Shown one piece after another: positions 34,122 through 43,456 of a stretch of 64,000 bases of DNA. The notes under the pieces were generated by a model, which was not told where the DNA came from, did not search any database, and was given only the letters and a program-made list of their open reading frames with translations. The DNA is from Chitinophaga sp. sic0106 (GTDB taxonomy: Bacteria > Bacteroidota > Bacteroidia > Chitinophagales > Chitinophagaceae): positions 248,001-312,000 of the forward strand of contig NZ_JAHUWJ010000007.1 in the NCBI RefSeq assembly GCF_019219075.1, in the 5' to 3' direction. Position 1 is the first letter of the stretch. The number at the start of each line of letters is the position of its first letter. The translations under genes were made by a program, and so were the position numbers.

Positions 34122-34691
34122 ATGCATCGCTCCCCTCACCTTACTCAAAAATTCCGGTGACACACCCAGGTAACGGGCAATCTGATTTTGAGGTACGCGC
34201 TGTACAATCTCGGGATATTTTTCTGTAAACGCCACATAACGTTGCTCCGCCGTTTGAGAAACGAGACTGTGAAACCGACGCTGCAACGCAAACAGCGACC
34301 GCTGCACCAGCAAACGGAACATGGTATCAAACTGGGGTACCTGCTCAAATAACCGCTGCTTGCTCTTGTAATCTATCAGCAGCAACTCACTGTCCTCCAG
34401 GGTTTCAATAAACATGTTGGTAGGTTTCTGCTCCGTAAAACTATATAAATCACTCACCCACCAGTTTTCTACTGCAAATGATAAAATTGTTTCGGTACCA
34501 TCTTCACTAAGAAAATAAGTTCTCACCAAACCCTTTACTATAAAGGCTTCGAAATCACATACCTCTCCCTCCTGCAACAGATAGGTACGCTTGCGTACCC
34601 GCCTGAACTTCAGCAACGAATGAAAGTATTCCCGCTCCTCTGCTGTGAGCTGGATACACTTGTCTACGAATTGATCAATTTGCTCGTACAT
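34110..34691 (-). CDS. Crp/Fnr-family transcriptional regulator
   Basis: This 193-residue protein has a cyclic-nucleotide-binding-like beta barrel at about 25-115 (RTYLLQEGEVCDFEAFIVKGLVRTYF), a dimer helix about 120-150, and a short DNA-binding end with VPQNQIARYLGVSPEFLSKVR at about 166-186. The family in Bacteroidota often controls neighbouring stress or metabolic genes. It converges on the pirin/Mhq-like operon and diverges from the flavin reductase, so either could be its target. The cAMP-contacting residues of Crp are not conserved in an obvious way. Confidence 0.9.
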   Translation of the reverse strand: MYEQIDQFVDKCIQLTAEEREYFHSLLKFRRVRKRTYLLQEGEVCDFEAFIVKGLVRTYFLSEDGTETILSFAVENWWVSDLYSFTEQKPTNMFIETLEDSELLLIDYKSKQRLFEQVPQFDTMFRLLVQRSLFALQRRFHSLVSQTAEQRYVAFTEKYPEIVQRVPQNQIARYLGVSPEFLSKVRGAMHKKK

Positions 34692-34796
34692 GGTATAAAG
34701 ATAATGCAGGATTTTTCGGACAAAAAATGAATTTTGATATTTGCAACATTCCTCCTATTACCTTGTATTCAATTAATCAGAAAATCATTCCGAAAA

Positions 34797-35375
34797 ATGG
34801 CAACAACCCACATTGCATCCGTACCCCTCGAAAAGGCTTACCGCCTCATTAACCACGGCCCTACCACCCTCATTTCCTCCCGCTATGGCGAGACGGAAAA
34901 TGTGATGGCCGCTTCCTGGGCCTGTGGCCTGGATTATGTGCCGGCTAAAGTAACCGTGGTGATTGACAGCCATACTAAAACACGGGAGCTGGTAGAAAAA
35001 AGTGGATTATTTGTGATGCAGGTACCCACCGTAGCACTGTTAAACACCACCCGCACCCTGGGCAACATCAGCATGAACGACATTCCCGATAAACTAAACA
35101 TCGCTGGTGTGGAACTTTTTGAGATGCCCGGCATAGACGTACCATTTGTAGAAGACTGTATTGCCTGGCTGGCCTGTAAGGTAATCCCGGAGCCACATAA
35201 TCAGGAAGCCTATGATCTTTTTATTGGAGAAGTAGTTGGCGCCTGGGCAGATACCCGCGTATTCAATAATGGCCACTGGCTGTTTGATACTGCTGATCCT
35301 GAGCTGCGGAGTATTCACTATATCTCCGGCGGACAGTTTTATGCGATTGGAGAAGGGATGGAAGCGTACAAGTAG
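34797..35375 (+). CDS. Flavin reductase-like FMN-binding protein
   Basis: The protein has 192 residues from the ATG at 34797; the longer frame begins at a TTG and would add a non-conserved leader. The flavin-reductase split barrel shows ISSRYGETENVMAASWACGLDYVPAKVTVVID, then FVMQVPTVAL, then LIWLACK-like core strands and CKVIPEPHNQEAYDLFIGEVVGA. It probably reduces or carries FMN in the cytoplasm. It diverges from the Crp-like gene across a 105-bp gap and may share its control. Confidence 0.85.
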   Translation: MATTHIASVPLEKAYRLINHGPTTLISSRYGETENVMAASWACGLDYVPAKVTVVIDSHTKTRELVEKSGLFVMQVPTVALLNTTRTLGNISMNDIPDKLNIAGVELFEMPGIDVPFVEDCIAWLACKVIPEPHNQEAYDLFIGEVVGAWADTRVFNNGHWLFDTADPELRSIHYISGGQFYAIGEGMEAYK

Positions 35376-35456
35376 CATGCAACTGCTGCCTTTATTAATG
35401 GAGAAAATGACGTTCAGGCAAATGGCAACATCATCATTCACATCCTCATAAACGTA

Positions 35457-35488
35457 AAAACCAGCAATGCCAAGGCACTGCTGGTTTT
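35457..35488. terminator. Bidirectional terminator
   Basis: AAAACCAGCA with TGCTGGTTTT and inner TGCC/GGCA arms, one mismatch. It lies between the plus-strand flavin reductase and the minus-strand dehydrogenase remnant, with a T run on each strand. Confidence 0.8.
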
Positions 35489-35508
35489 ACGCTTATATCA
35501 CAAAAAAG

Positions 35509-35908
35509 CTACAACGTAGCCATGTCAATCACAAAGCGATACCGCACATCTCCTTTCAGCATACGCTCGTAAGCTGTAGCGATATCTTTGATATCAATCA
35601 CTTCTACATCGGAAACAATGTTATTGGCAGCGCAGAAATCCAGCATCTCCTGGGTTTCAGGTAAACCGCCAATCATGGAACCAGCCACACTCTTACGACC
35701 AACAATCAGTGCAAAAGCGGGGATCTGGGATGGCTCTGGCGGAGCTCCTACGCAAATATGCGTACCATCGGTTTTTAACAGCGACATATACGCAGCAATA
35801 TCATGTGGCGCACTCACTGTGTCAAGGATGAAATCAAAAGTATTTTGCGCTGCTTCAAACTGTGCTTTGTCGGAAGTAAGCAGGAAGTGGTGAGCACCCA
35901 GTTTTATG
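35509..35908 (-). pseudogene. NADP-dependent alcohol dehydrogenase, C-terminal remnant
   Basis: About 130 codons from KLGAHHFLLTSD to the stop match the last third of zinc-containing YahK/AdhC-type alcohol dehydrogenases (FDFILDTVSAPHDI, VGAPPEP, GGLPETQEMLDFCA, YRFVIDMA). The first ~215 residues, including the catalytic zinc site, the structural zinc site and the GLGGLGH cofactor loop, are missing. Upstream of the junction (about 35904-35912) the DNA becomes an AraC-type sensor gene in another frame. No product of dehydrogenase function can be made. Confidence 0.8.
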
Positions 35909-36262
35909 GGCAGTAATATCCGCCATGCGCACAAAATCCTGTATAAACTCATCTTTCAGGAAAAATAAGATGCTTTCATATACGTAACCAGAGGCCGGTA
36001 TGCCGGTTTTATTATACTGGATAAGGGATGCTTTCTTTACCAGCAGCATCTCATTTTCCCGCACGGGAAAAGTTTGCTTGCCGTAGGTTACAATGTTCTG
36101 GCCTTTGGCCACATATAACAGCATGTGCTCTTCGAGGAACATACTGCCGGTGGTACAATCGGCATGGGTGCAACTTTCAATGGCAGAAAAGCCGTTCAGT
36201 TGCAGGCTTCGATGATTAAACGGCGCTGCAACCAGCTCGGACGGAACGCTGACAGACTTCAT
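35909..36262 (-). pseudogene. AraC-family regulator, N-terminal sensor remnant
   Basis: About 115 codons from the ATG at 36262 give the N-terminal cupin-like arm of an AraC-type activator (LEEHMLLYVAKGQNIVTYG, FPVRENEMLLVKKASLIQYN, FFLKDEFIQDFVRMAD). The reading then runs into the dehydrogenase remnant in the wrong frame and stops 20 codons on, at 35855. The double helix-turn-helix DNA-binding domain is absent. An alcohol dehydrogenase next to its AraC regulator is a common layout, so a single deletion of about 1 kb could have removed the regulator's 3' half and the dehydrogenase's 5' part. Confidence 0.78.
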
Positions 36263-36374
36263 TCATTCTTGTTTTTAAGTAACTGCCTTTTGTCGCAAAA
36301 GACTAAGCGGGAGTATTAAACGGAAGTAAAATTACTAAAAAACAAACTATTTCATCTCCCTGTAAAAAAATATA

Positions 36375-36394
36375 TAGACAGACTTGTCTGTTCA
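36375..36394. promoter_or_regulatory. TetR-type operator
   Basis: ACAGAC-TT-GTCTGT (36378-36391) is a perfect palindrome with flanks TAG/TCA. It matches the known TANACARACNNGTYTGTNTA type of TetR/AcrR-family operator. It lies 29 bp before the TetR start codon. Confidence 0.75.
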
Positions 36395-36415
36395 ATAAAA
36401 ATTTCCATACCTTTA
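36384..36415 (+). promoter_or_regulatory. Promoter of the TetR gene, overlapped by its operator
   Basis: TTG (36384-36386), 21 bp, and TACCTTTA (36408-36415; TAnnTTTa). The -33 box sits inside the palindrome, so binding would block transcription. The -7 box ends 4 bp before the ATG, giving almost no leader. Confidence 0.45.
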
Positions 36416-36419
36416 CATC

Positions 36420-36944
36420 ATGAATACTCCCAGACAAAGAATCATGGACACGGCCACCGTGCTGTTTCACCAGCAGGGATACAACAGCACCGGCATCAAC
36501 CAGATCATCAGTGAGGCAAATGTGGCAAAAGCGAGCTTTTACCAGCATTTCAAATCCAAAGATGAGCTGTGCGTAGCTTTCCTGGAAGCGCGGCACGACT
36601 ACTGGTTCGCCGGCCTGCTGGAACATATGGACAAAGGCAAAAACACCCAGCAAAAAATACTGGCGGCTTTTGACTTCCTAATACACATGAACAAAAAGGA
36701 GAACTTCAGAGGATGTAGCTTCCTGAATATACTTTCGGAAATATCCGGCGATCAGGCGGCCATACTGGCGGTGATACAGTCGCACAAAAAAGACCTGCGA
36801 AATCTTTTTGAAAAAGAGCTGGAGGATGAACTGCTATCAGCGCAGGTATACCTCCTGTTCGAAAGCTCCATCATAGAAAGTCAGCTCTTTAAATCCAATG
36901 AGCTGATCAAAAAATCCAAAGAAATCATCACTAAATTAATCTGA
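36420..36944 (+). CDS. TetR/AcrR-family transcriptional regulator
   Basis: This 174-residue protein has an N-terminal helix-turn-helix at about 5-50 ([47 protein letters not shown]) and then an all-helical ligand domain to 174. Its gene starts 29 bp after a perfect TetR-type palindrome and is followed 4 bp later by a DUF1348 gene, so it very likely represses itself and that partner. The inducer is unknown. Confidence 0.93.
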   Translation: MNTPRQRIMDTATVLFHQQGYNSTGINQIISEANVAKASFYQHFKSKDELCVAFLEARHDYWFAGLLEHMDKGKNTQQKILAAFDFLIHMNKKENFRGCSFLNILSEISGDQAAILAVIQSHKKDLRNLFEKELEDELLSAQVYLLFESSIIESQLFKSNELIKKSKEIITKLI

Positions 36945-36948
36945 CAAC

Positions 36949-37359
36949 ATGGAACAACGTCACCCATTGCCGCCATTTACACTGGAAACGGCAAAACAGA
37001 AGATCCAGCTGGCCGAGGATGCCTGGAACAGTCAGGACCCGGAAAGGATATCACTGGCTTACACACCAGATAGTGTGTGGAGAAACAGACATCAGTTTGT
37101 CAACGGCCGCGAAGCCATTATAAAATTCCTCCGCCAAAAGTGGGAAAAGGAGCTGGATTATAAACTTAAGAAGGAATACTGGGCACATGCCGGCAACCGC
37201 ATTGCTGTTCGGTTTGAGTATGAGTACAGGAATAAGGAGGGACAATGGTTCCGGGCATATGGCAACGAAAACTGGGAGTTCGATGAAAATGGTTTAATGC
37301 AGAAAAGATATGCGAGCATAAATGATCTTGCAATCAATGAAGCAGACAGATACTTGTAA
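36949..37359 (+). CDS. NTF2-like/DUF1348 protein
   Basis: This 136-residue protein shows the DUF1348 signature: [40 protein letters not shown], then [15 protein letters not shown] [16 protein letters not shown], then [33 protein letters not shown]. It has an NTF2/SnoaL-type cone fold with a pocket for a small molecule. The function of this family is unproven. It is the partner gene of the TetR regulator (4-bp gap), and the TetR/DUF1348 pairing recurs in many bacteria, so it probably responds to a small toxic compound. Confidence 0.9.
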   Translation: MEQRHPLPPFTLETAKQKIQLAEDAWNSQDPERISLAYTPDSVWRNRHQFVNGREAIIKFLRQKWEKELDYKLKKEYWAHAGNRIAVRFEYEYRNKEGQWFRAYGNENWEFDENGLMQKRYASINDLAINEADRYL

Positions 37360-37382
37360 ACAAGTACCTGTCTGCCACCGAA

Positions 37383-38765
37383 TCACGCTTCCCCGGCGGG
37401 TTTATGGCCTTTTCTTTCCAGCCAGTAGTAGAGAGATGGAATAACCACAGGCACAAAGAGCAGCGTAGCGGTTAGTCCCCCGATGATCACGGTTGCCAGC
37501 GGCCTTTGTACATCCGATCCTATACCGGTGCTGAGCGCGGCCGGCATTAATCCGATGATGGCTACAATGAGCATCATCATAATAGCTTTGAGCTGATCCA
37601 CCGCCACTTTTTGCACGGAGGCCCGTACGGTGAGGGGAGATTTATACAACTCCCGGTTTAGGGCAGATACCAGCAAAACGCCTGCCATCACTGATATACC
37701 GAAGATGGATACAAAACCTACTCCGGCAGATACATTGAAGTGATATCCCCGGATAAACAGCGCCACAATGCCACCCGCCATCGCCATCAGCATACAACTC
37801 ATGGTCACAAAGGTGTGCCGCATATTTTTAAACAGCATAAACAGGAATACAAACACAATCACGATAGTGAGCGGAATAGTGATCAGCAGCTGCTTTCCGG
37901 CGCGTTCCAGGTTTTCATACTGGCCGCCGTAAATGATGCTATAGCCTTTAGGCACATGAATTTCCCGGCCAATCTTTTCCTGCAATTCTTTCACAAAGGA
38001 GCCCTGGTCGCGGTTATGCACGTTGGTGCGTACCGTTACCATGCGCTTGCCATCGATGCGGTAAATATTCGTTTGGCCATCCACAAAGCGGATATCCGCC
38101 AGCTGCTCCAAGGGGATGAGTCCACCTGTGGCGCTGGGCACCTGGAGGGTCTTTATCACATCTATTGAATTTCTGTTTTCAGGGAGATATCGGACTACCA
38201 TGTCATACCGCTTGGTTCCATGGTAGATGGTTCCTACGGCACGGCCTCCAATCGCGGCTTCAATCATATTCTGTATATCACTAACGTTAATGCCAAAACG
38301 AGCGGCATTTTCCCTGTTGATATTAATGGCCAGCTGCGCCTGCGTGCCCTCCTGCTCAATATTTACGGAAGCCGCACCTGCTGTTCCTTTCACGATCACG
38401 GCTATACTGTCTGCCTTACGCCGCATCATTTCCAGGTCGTCCCCCACAATAGAAATCGCCAGGTCAGCTGCACTACCCGTCACTATCTCCATCACCTGGT
38501 CAATAATCGGCTGTCCTGCATTGAAGCTCGCACCGGGAATATTACGTTCCAGGTCCGCCTGTATACGCCTTACCAGCTCTTTCTTAGGGATGGTATCACT
38601 CCACAGTTTATAATCCTTCAGACCTACCAGAATCTCCGTTCTGTTGGGCGGAAACGGGTCCGTACCATCATCGTTGCGTGCCGTTTGGGTGATCACATAT
38701 TTCACCGGCGGGTATTTTGCAATTACTTCCCTGATTTTCGGGGCAAGGTTTTCTCCCTGCCTAAT
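37383..38765 (-). pseudogene. RND efflux permease, C-terminal remnant (CusA/CzcA type)
   Basis: About 460 codons from IIRQGENLAPKIREVIAKYPP to ...YYWLERKGHKPAGEA match the last 45% of heavy-metal RND permeases (GRNDDGTDPFPPNR-like region, the FGINVSDIQNMIEAAIGG docking region, TM7-TM12 including GFVSIFGISVMAGVLLVSALN). The family length is about 1030. The open frame is stopped upstream by the TAA that ends the neighbouring gene, so the first ~570 residues, including the first membrane bundle, are lost. A GTG at 38705 could start a 440-residue fragment, but it would not form a working pump. Confidence 0.85.
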
Positions 38766-38768
38766 GAT

Positions 38769-39428
38769 TTAGCTCAGCGCCGATTCAATCGCCTTATTTA
38801 CTATCAACAACGCTTCATCCTCTTTCTTTCTGCTTCTTTCAGAGTGATTGCGGTTAATTACCGGGCCTACATTGCGCAGGATCTCGAATATATTTTGCTC
38901 ATGGTCTTCGAAAATCAGGTGCCGGCTGAGGAATTGGGTGATCAGTTCCAGCTGTTCTGCATTTAATGCCAGGCTGGTGTTATGGAGATGTTGGGATATC
39001 AGGGCTTCGATTTCTGCTTGCTCCGCCACATTGCCCACGGTGAGTGGCAGCAACAGCAAAAACAACAGCGACTCGTTCCGGGTCGCTTTTGCCGTGAGCG
39101 CTTTCAGTTCCTCCCAGCTGAAGAGGGATAGATGAAAGTGTCCGCCGGTATTGCCCAGGTAAGTATCGTTAAAGTAATATACAGTTTCATGCGGGCGAAA
39201 TTCTGCGTACAGGGTTACCTGTTCATTGAGCGGATGCGCGAAGGTATAGCCGCTCCAGGGGTCCTCCTCTTCAGTACCGGTAAGGCCACTCAGCCACTCA
39301 CCGGAAGGCATTTCAAAATGATCAAAGAGGTAATCGGACAGCATAATTTCCAGGTCATCGCTAGAGGCAAAAGGGAACTGGGTCAGCAAAAAGAGGCAGA
39401 AGTTACGGTTAGATAAGGTTAATTCCAT
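38769..39428 (-). CDS. Uncharacterised protein, possibly an Imm19-like immunity protein
   Basis: The protein has 219 residues from the ATG at 39428 (MELTLSNRNFCLFLLTQF), or 233 from an ATG at 39470; the start is undecided. It is soluble, acidic and largely helical at the C-terminus. A central segment reads WSGYTFAHPLNEQVTLYAEF, then ETVYYFNDTYLGNTGGHFHLS, then WEELKAL, which resembles what I recall of immunity protein family Imm19 of polymorphic toxin systems. No toxin gene is visible beside it. Its TAA stop directly abuts the RND remnant in the same frame. Confidence 0.5.
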   Translation of the reverse strand: MELTLSNRNFCLFLLTQFPFASSDDLEIMLSDYLFDHFEMPSGEWLSGLTGTEEEDPWSGYTFAHPLNEQVTLYAEFRPHETVYYFNDTYLGNTGGHFHLSLFSWEELKALTAKATRNESLLFLLLLPLTVGNVAEQAEIEALISQHLHNTSLALNAEQLELITQFLSRHLIFEDHEQNIFEILRNVGPVINRNHSERSRKKEDEALLIVNKAIESALS

Positions 39429-39549
39429 TGTTTCCAGGTCGTGATAGTAGTTATTTTGATCCCAGCGCATCCATAGGACACGGCTTTTTTGCTGCGCTGG
39501 ATTTATTTCTCCCTACAAAGATAATACTTAGCTGGCTACAATAATACAA

Positions 39550-39600
39550 GATAGCCGCATTAACCCGGCGATTAATGCGGCTATCGGATGTATATCCGAT
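39550..39600 (-). terminator. Back-to-back palindrome pair after GH95
   Basis: 39550-39585 (14-bp arms GATAGCCGCATTAA, 8-nt loop) and 39583-39600 (ATCGGAT / ATCCGAT, loop GTAT) share three bases. The pair lies 42 bp beyond the GH95 stop (39642). Confidence 0.65.
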
Positions 39601-39641
39601 GGTTAATTACGCTCCCGGATAAACGAAAACGGGTTGATAGC

Positions 39642-42035
39642 TTAAAATGCGATTGTATACTTTTTGCCTGCCTGCGTCTCTATTTCTTTTTGTCTGCCGG
39701 CATTCTTCACCATCAGCTTACCGCCATTATGCGAAAGCACTTCCGCCGCTTTCAGCTGACCATCCTCCCAACGCATGCTAACCTCAAAGCCCCCTCTGGC
39801 ACGCAGTCCTTTCACATCCCCACTAGCCCATTCCTTTGGCAGTGCAGGCAGCAGTTCCACAAATCCCTGGTGGCTCTGGAGCAGCATTTCGGCAATACCG
39901 GCGCCACCACCAAAGTTACCATCTATCTGAAACGGCGGATGCGCGCAGAACAGGTTGGTATAAGTACCACCACCACTCATTCTGATACCGGATTCATTGC
40001 CGATGAAACGCAAGAGTTTCTTCAGTGCATCGTAGGCCTTATCACCGTTTTGGAGTCGCGCCCACAAATTAATACGCCAGGTAATAGCCCAGCCGGTACC
40101 ATCGTTGGCACGTATTTCCAGCGACTTCCGTACCGCGTCTGCCAGTGCAGGCGTGCCCGTAGTGGTAATGCTGTTCCCCGGATAAGCTGCAAACAAATGC
40201 GACAAATGACGATGACGAGGATCTTCATCTTCCCAATCATAATACCACTCCTGCAGATTACCTTTTTTACCTACCTGGTAAGGGTATAATTTATTTAAAG
40301 CAGTTTTCACCTGTTGCGGCAAAGGTCCCTGTAACTTCAGTGTGCCAGCGAGCTCCAGGTAATCACTAAATAACTGCCGTATCATTGCCAGATCGGCAGT
40401 AGTGCCGTAGGCCACCATACCTTTGTAGCCGGTGGAGGGTATGATGTACACATTTTCCGGAGACGTAGCCGGCGCTGTTACCAGATGGCCCTTTTTATCG
40501 TCTACCAGGAAGTCGAGGCAGAACTGCACAGCACCCTCCATAATTGGCAGCGCTTTGTTTGCCAGAAATTTTTTATCGCCGGTAAACGCGTAATGCTCTG
40601 CCAGGTGTGAACTTAACCACACCCCACCCATTGGCCAGCTGGCCCAGTTGGCAGATCCTTCGCCAAATGCACCCACTGGGTTAGTCATTGCCCATATGTC
40701 GGTGTTGTGATTACACACCCAACCATTACAGTTATAATAATCTTTGGCGGTTACCGCGCCACTACGTTGCAGGCGTTCGGTTAAACTCAGCAGCGGTTCG
40801 TGGAACTCGGATAAGTTACCGGTTTCCACACCCCAATAGTTCATTTCTGCATTGATATTGGTAGTGAAATTGCTGCTCCATGGCGCCCGCAGCTCCTCGT
40901 TCCAGATGCCCTGGAGATTAGCAGCAATGCCTCCCGGCCTGGATGAGCTGATCATCAGGTAACGGCTATATTGATAATACAAAGCAATCAATCCATTGTC
41001 CGTATGGCCCTGGGAAAAACGTTGCAGTCGCTCGGCCGTAGTCAGATGGCCAAGGTTACTATCTCCCAGATGAATGGCAACACGATCAAAATATTTCCTG
41101 AAATCAGTTTGGTGGCGGTTATACAACCCTTCATACTTGCTACCCAGGGCTTTCGTTAAATACGCACCAGCATGCTGCATTTCATTCTTTCCCTGCGTGC
41201 CAGGTTTTTTATCAATACCATTGTAACTGGTAGCCATTGACACCAGTAACACCACTTCCTTCGCATTGCTGATATGTAATGTACTATCCTTCCACTCCTG
41301 TTTTCCATCTGATTTCAGCACCTGCATTTTTGCTACAAAACGCATCGCATTGGCCGTATCCTGGATAATAGGATTGGATGACTTGCGGTAGTTAGGCTCC
41401 ACATGCACCGGGCTAAAACCTTTCATGGTAAGCGCGTTATTACCTGCGGCAGCATGATGAATCAGCAGGCTGTTAAACCTGCAATCCAATTCCAGCTTAT
41501 CTTTTCCGGTGGCGGTGAGTCTGATCACCATCACCTGGTCAGGATAGGAAACAAAATATTCCCGTTTGTATTGGGTGCCGTTGATTTCATAACTAACGGT
41601 GCTGACTGCACGCTGTATATCCAGGCTACGTTTGTAATTGGTAACATTACTGCCATGTTTGAAATCCATGAGCAGGTTACCCAAAGGCATATACGATTCC
41701 GAATACTTTCCCTGCATGAACTTCATCAGCGAATCCGCCTTACGGTAATTCTCCTGAAACAAAGCCTCCCTCACCGGTTGCAGGTAATTTTTGGCGTTGG
41801 GATTCATATGTGCATCCACCGGGCCGCCGGACCACAACGTTTCTTCATTGAGTGATAAGCGCTCGGAGGCAACACCACCATACACCATGGCTCCCATACG
41901 GCCATTACCTATAGGCAGGGCTTCTTCGAAATGAGCAGCAGGTGTTTTATACCAGAGTTGCAAACCCTGGTTATTTTGCGCCACAGCAGAAACTGGCAAT
42001 GCTAACAACAACAAGTATTTTAACATAGTACACAT
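39642..42035 (-). CDS. GH95 alpha-L-fucosidase-family enzyme
   Basis: This 797-residue protein starts at an ATG at 42035 (MCTMLKYLLLL); the ATG at 42026 is equally possible. A signal peptide precedes an N-terminal beta domain (about 25-270: WYKTPAAHFEEALPIGNGRMGAMVYGG, LNEETLWSGGP), an (alpha/alpha)6 barrel with HNTDIWAMTNPVG and ATSPENVYI, and a C-terminal beta region. The catalytic base Asp lies in QIDGNFGG (Asp705). GH95 hydrolyses 1,2-alpha-L-fucosides by inversion, or alpha-L-galactosides in some members; the choice is not visible here. It is likely exported to the periplasm or surface. It follows a sigma/FecR/SusCD/TlpA locus but is separated from it by a hairpin, so has its own promoter. 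Confidence 0.93.
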   Translation of the reverse strand: MCTMLKYLLLLALPVSAVAQNNQGLQLWYKTPAAHFEEALPIGNGRMGAMVYGGVASERLSLNEETLWSGGPVDAHMNPNAKNYLQPVREALFQENYRKADSLMKFMQGKYSESYMPLGNLLMDFKHGSNVTNYKRSLDIQRAVSTVSYEINGTQYKREYFVSYPDQVMVIRLTATGKDKLELDCRFNSLLIHHAAAGNNALTMKGFSPVHVEPNYRKSSNPIIQDTANAMRFVAKMQVLKSDGKQEWKDSTLHISNAKEVVLLVSMATSYNGIDKKPGTQGKNEMQHAGAYLTKALGSKYEGLYNRHQTDFRKYFDRVAIHLGDSNLGHLTTAERLQRFSQGHTDNGLIALYYQYSRYLMISSSRPGGIAANLQGIWNEELRAPWSSNFTTNINAEMNYWGVETGNLSEFHEPLLSLTERLQRSGAVTAKDYYNCNGWVCNHNTDIWAMTNPVGAFGEGSANWASWPMGGVWLSSHLAEHYAFTGDKKFLANKALPIMEGAVQFCLDFLVDDKKGHLVTAPATSPENVYIIPSTGYKGMVAYGTTADLAMIRQLFSDYLELAGTLKLQGPLPQQVKTALNKLYPYQVGKKGNLQEWYYDWEDEDPRHRHLSHLFAAYPGNSITTTGTPALADAVRKSLEIRANDGTGWAITWRINLWARLQNGDKAYDALKKLLRFIGNESGIRMSGGGTYTNLFCAHPPFQIDGNFGGGAGIAEMLLQSHQGFVELLPALPKEWASGDVKGLRARGGFEVSMRWEDGQLKAAEVLSHNGGKLMVKNAGRQKEIETQAGKKYTIAF

Positions 42036-42243
42036 GGAATTTAATTACTTCATTGTTCACTTCTAATAACAGCCAAAGTAAACAGAAGGAATTACTTATG
42101 CAAACTGCGGGTCGGAATTGTATAATAGAAAGTCTTATTAGGGGAATTAACGAACGTTTGGGGCGATTGCAAACGCCAGGTGCGGGAGTAATGTTTCCTG
42201 TAACAATTATGCGGGTTAACATTTACATCTACCTAAAAAACAG

Positions 42244-42275
42244 CACAGGGAGCAGGTAATTGCCTGCCCCCTGTG
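42244..42275 (-). terminator. Hairpin between TlpA and GH95
   Basis: CACAGGG / CCCTGTG outer arms and GCAGG / CCTGC inner arms, one mismatch, loop TAATTG. It lies 20 bp past the TlpA stop. The remaining 42036-42243 gap is A+T-rich with no coding frame. Confidence 0.65.
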
Positions 42276-42294
42276 ATCCCTTAAGCTGCTTTCA

Positions 42295-43443
42295 CTATTT
42301 TACTGGCGGAAGGAATTTCTCCAGCTCTCCGGATAAATGCTCGCCTCTTAAATTACGGGCAATAATTTTGCCCTCAGGGCTGATCAACAGATTTTGTGGC
42401 ACTGCCGTTACGCCATAGGCTTTGGATACCGGGTTATTCCAACCCTGCAGGTTACTCACGTGTACCCAGGGCATCCCATCCTTTTCAATGGCTTTAACCC
42501 AGTTGGATTTCTTATCATCCAGTGATACACTGATGATGATGAAATCCCTGTTTTTATAGGCATTCCAGGCCTTTACCACATTCGGATTCTCGGCCCTGCA
42601 GGGGCCGCACCAGCTGGCCCAGAAATCAAGGAATACGTATTTACCTTTAAAGTCCGATAGGCGCACCATGTTGCCGCTGGTATCGGTCTGCGCAAAGTCA
42701 GGTGCCATTTCACCAACGGATATTCTTTTGGCCAGTGCCAGCTTATCAGCAATTTTCTTTGCTTCCCTGGTGCTTCGGATGCTGGTATCCAGTAATAAAA
42801 ACATGGGCTCGAACGACTTCACATCAATAATGGAGGAGCGATTTTTTACCACATCCCAGCTAAGCCATGATTTCGGATGACTCCTTACAAAATCATCAGT
42901 GATCTTTCTGCGTTGATTTCCCAGTGGGCCAAGCATCGCATCTGAGGCTGCATTACCGGTAGTATCCTTCGTTTCAAATCTTTTAAGGCGCTCCCGTATT
43001 AATGGCTCCATTTGTGCCACTACGTTTGCTTCCAGACGCCCAAGTTCTAATAATTCAGTCTGTGTTTTACCACCGGTAATAGCGGCAGTCTTAATAGAGT
43101 CCTTGCCTTTGATGCGTATAATGGCGCCTCCATCTATGAAGAATTCCTTTTCATCCCGGGTCAGGTATTTTTTAAAATCAAATGGACCAGGATTTAATAC
43201 TTTTATTTCGATAGTCGCTTTTACCGGGTGTTCTACCGCTCCTTTGAATTCAAATTTACCGTTGCGGATCAGCGATGAATGGTGAACTTTATTTTCTCCA
43301 TCAAAATATTCGAGGAATGCCTTCCGTTCCTCTTTCAAACCTGGGAAATTACCTTTGATAGTAAAGGATTGCTGCTGCGCCATCGTTACAGTGCCGGTAA
43401 GCAGAAAGGCAGCGTTCAACAGGATTTTAGACTTGTTGTTCAT
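42295..43443 (-). CDS. TlpA-like thioredoxin with DUF4369 domain
   Basis: This 382-residue protein has a signal peptide (ending TVTMA-QQ). A DUF4369-type N-domain covers about 25-130, a helical linker to ~235, and a thioredoxin domain ~245-382. The active site WCGPC (Cys279, Cys282) and cis-Pro349 in AVPQNLLI are both intact. It is the last gene of the minus-strand SusC/SusD group (14-bp gap to SusD). Probably a periplasmic thiol-disulfide reductase serving exported or surface proteins of the locus. Its sequence resembles the TlpA at 12648 more than that at 16381. Confidence 0.92.
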   Translation of the reverse strand: MNNKSKILLNAAFLLTGTVTMAQQQSFTIKGNFPGLKEERKAFLEYFDGENKVHHSSLIRNGKFEFKGAVEHPVKATIEIKVLNPGPFDFKKYLTRDEKEFFIDGGAIIRIKGKDSIKTAAITGGKTQTELLELGRLEANVVAQMEPLIRERLKRFETKDTTGNAASDAMLGPLGNQRRKITDDFVRSHPKSWLSWDVVKNRSSIIDVKSFEPMFLLLDTSIRSTREAKKIADKLALAKRISVGEMAPDFAQTDTSGNMVRLSDFKGKYVFLDFWASWCGPCRAENPNVVKAWNAYKNRDFIIISVSLDDKKSNWVKAIEKDGMPWVHVSNLQGWNNPVSKAYGVTAVPQNLLISPEGKIIARNLRGEHLSGELEKFLPPVK

Positions 43444-43456
43444 GTATACGTATTGT

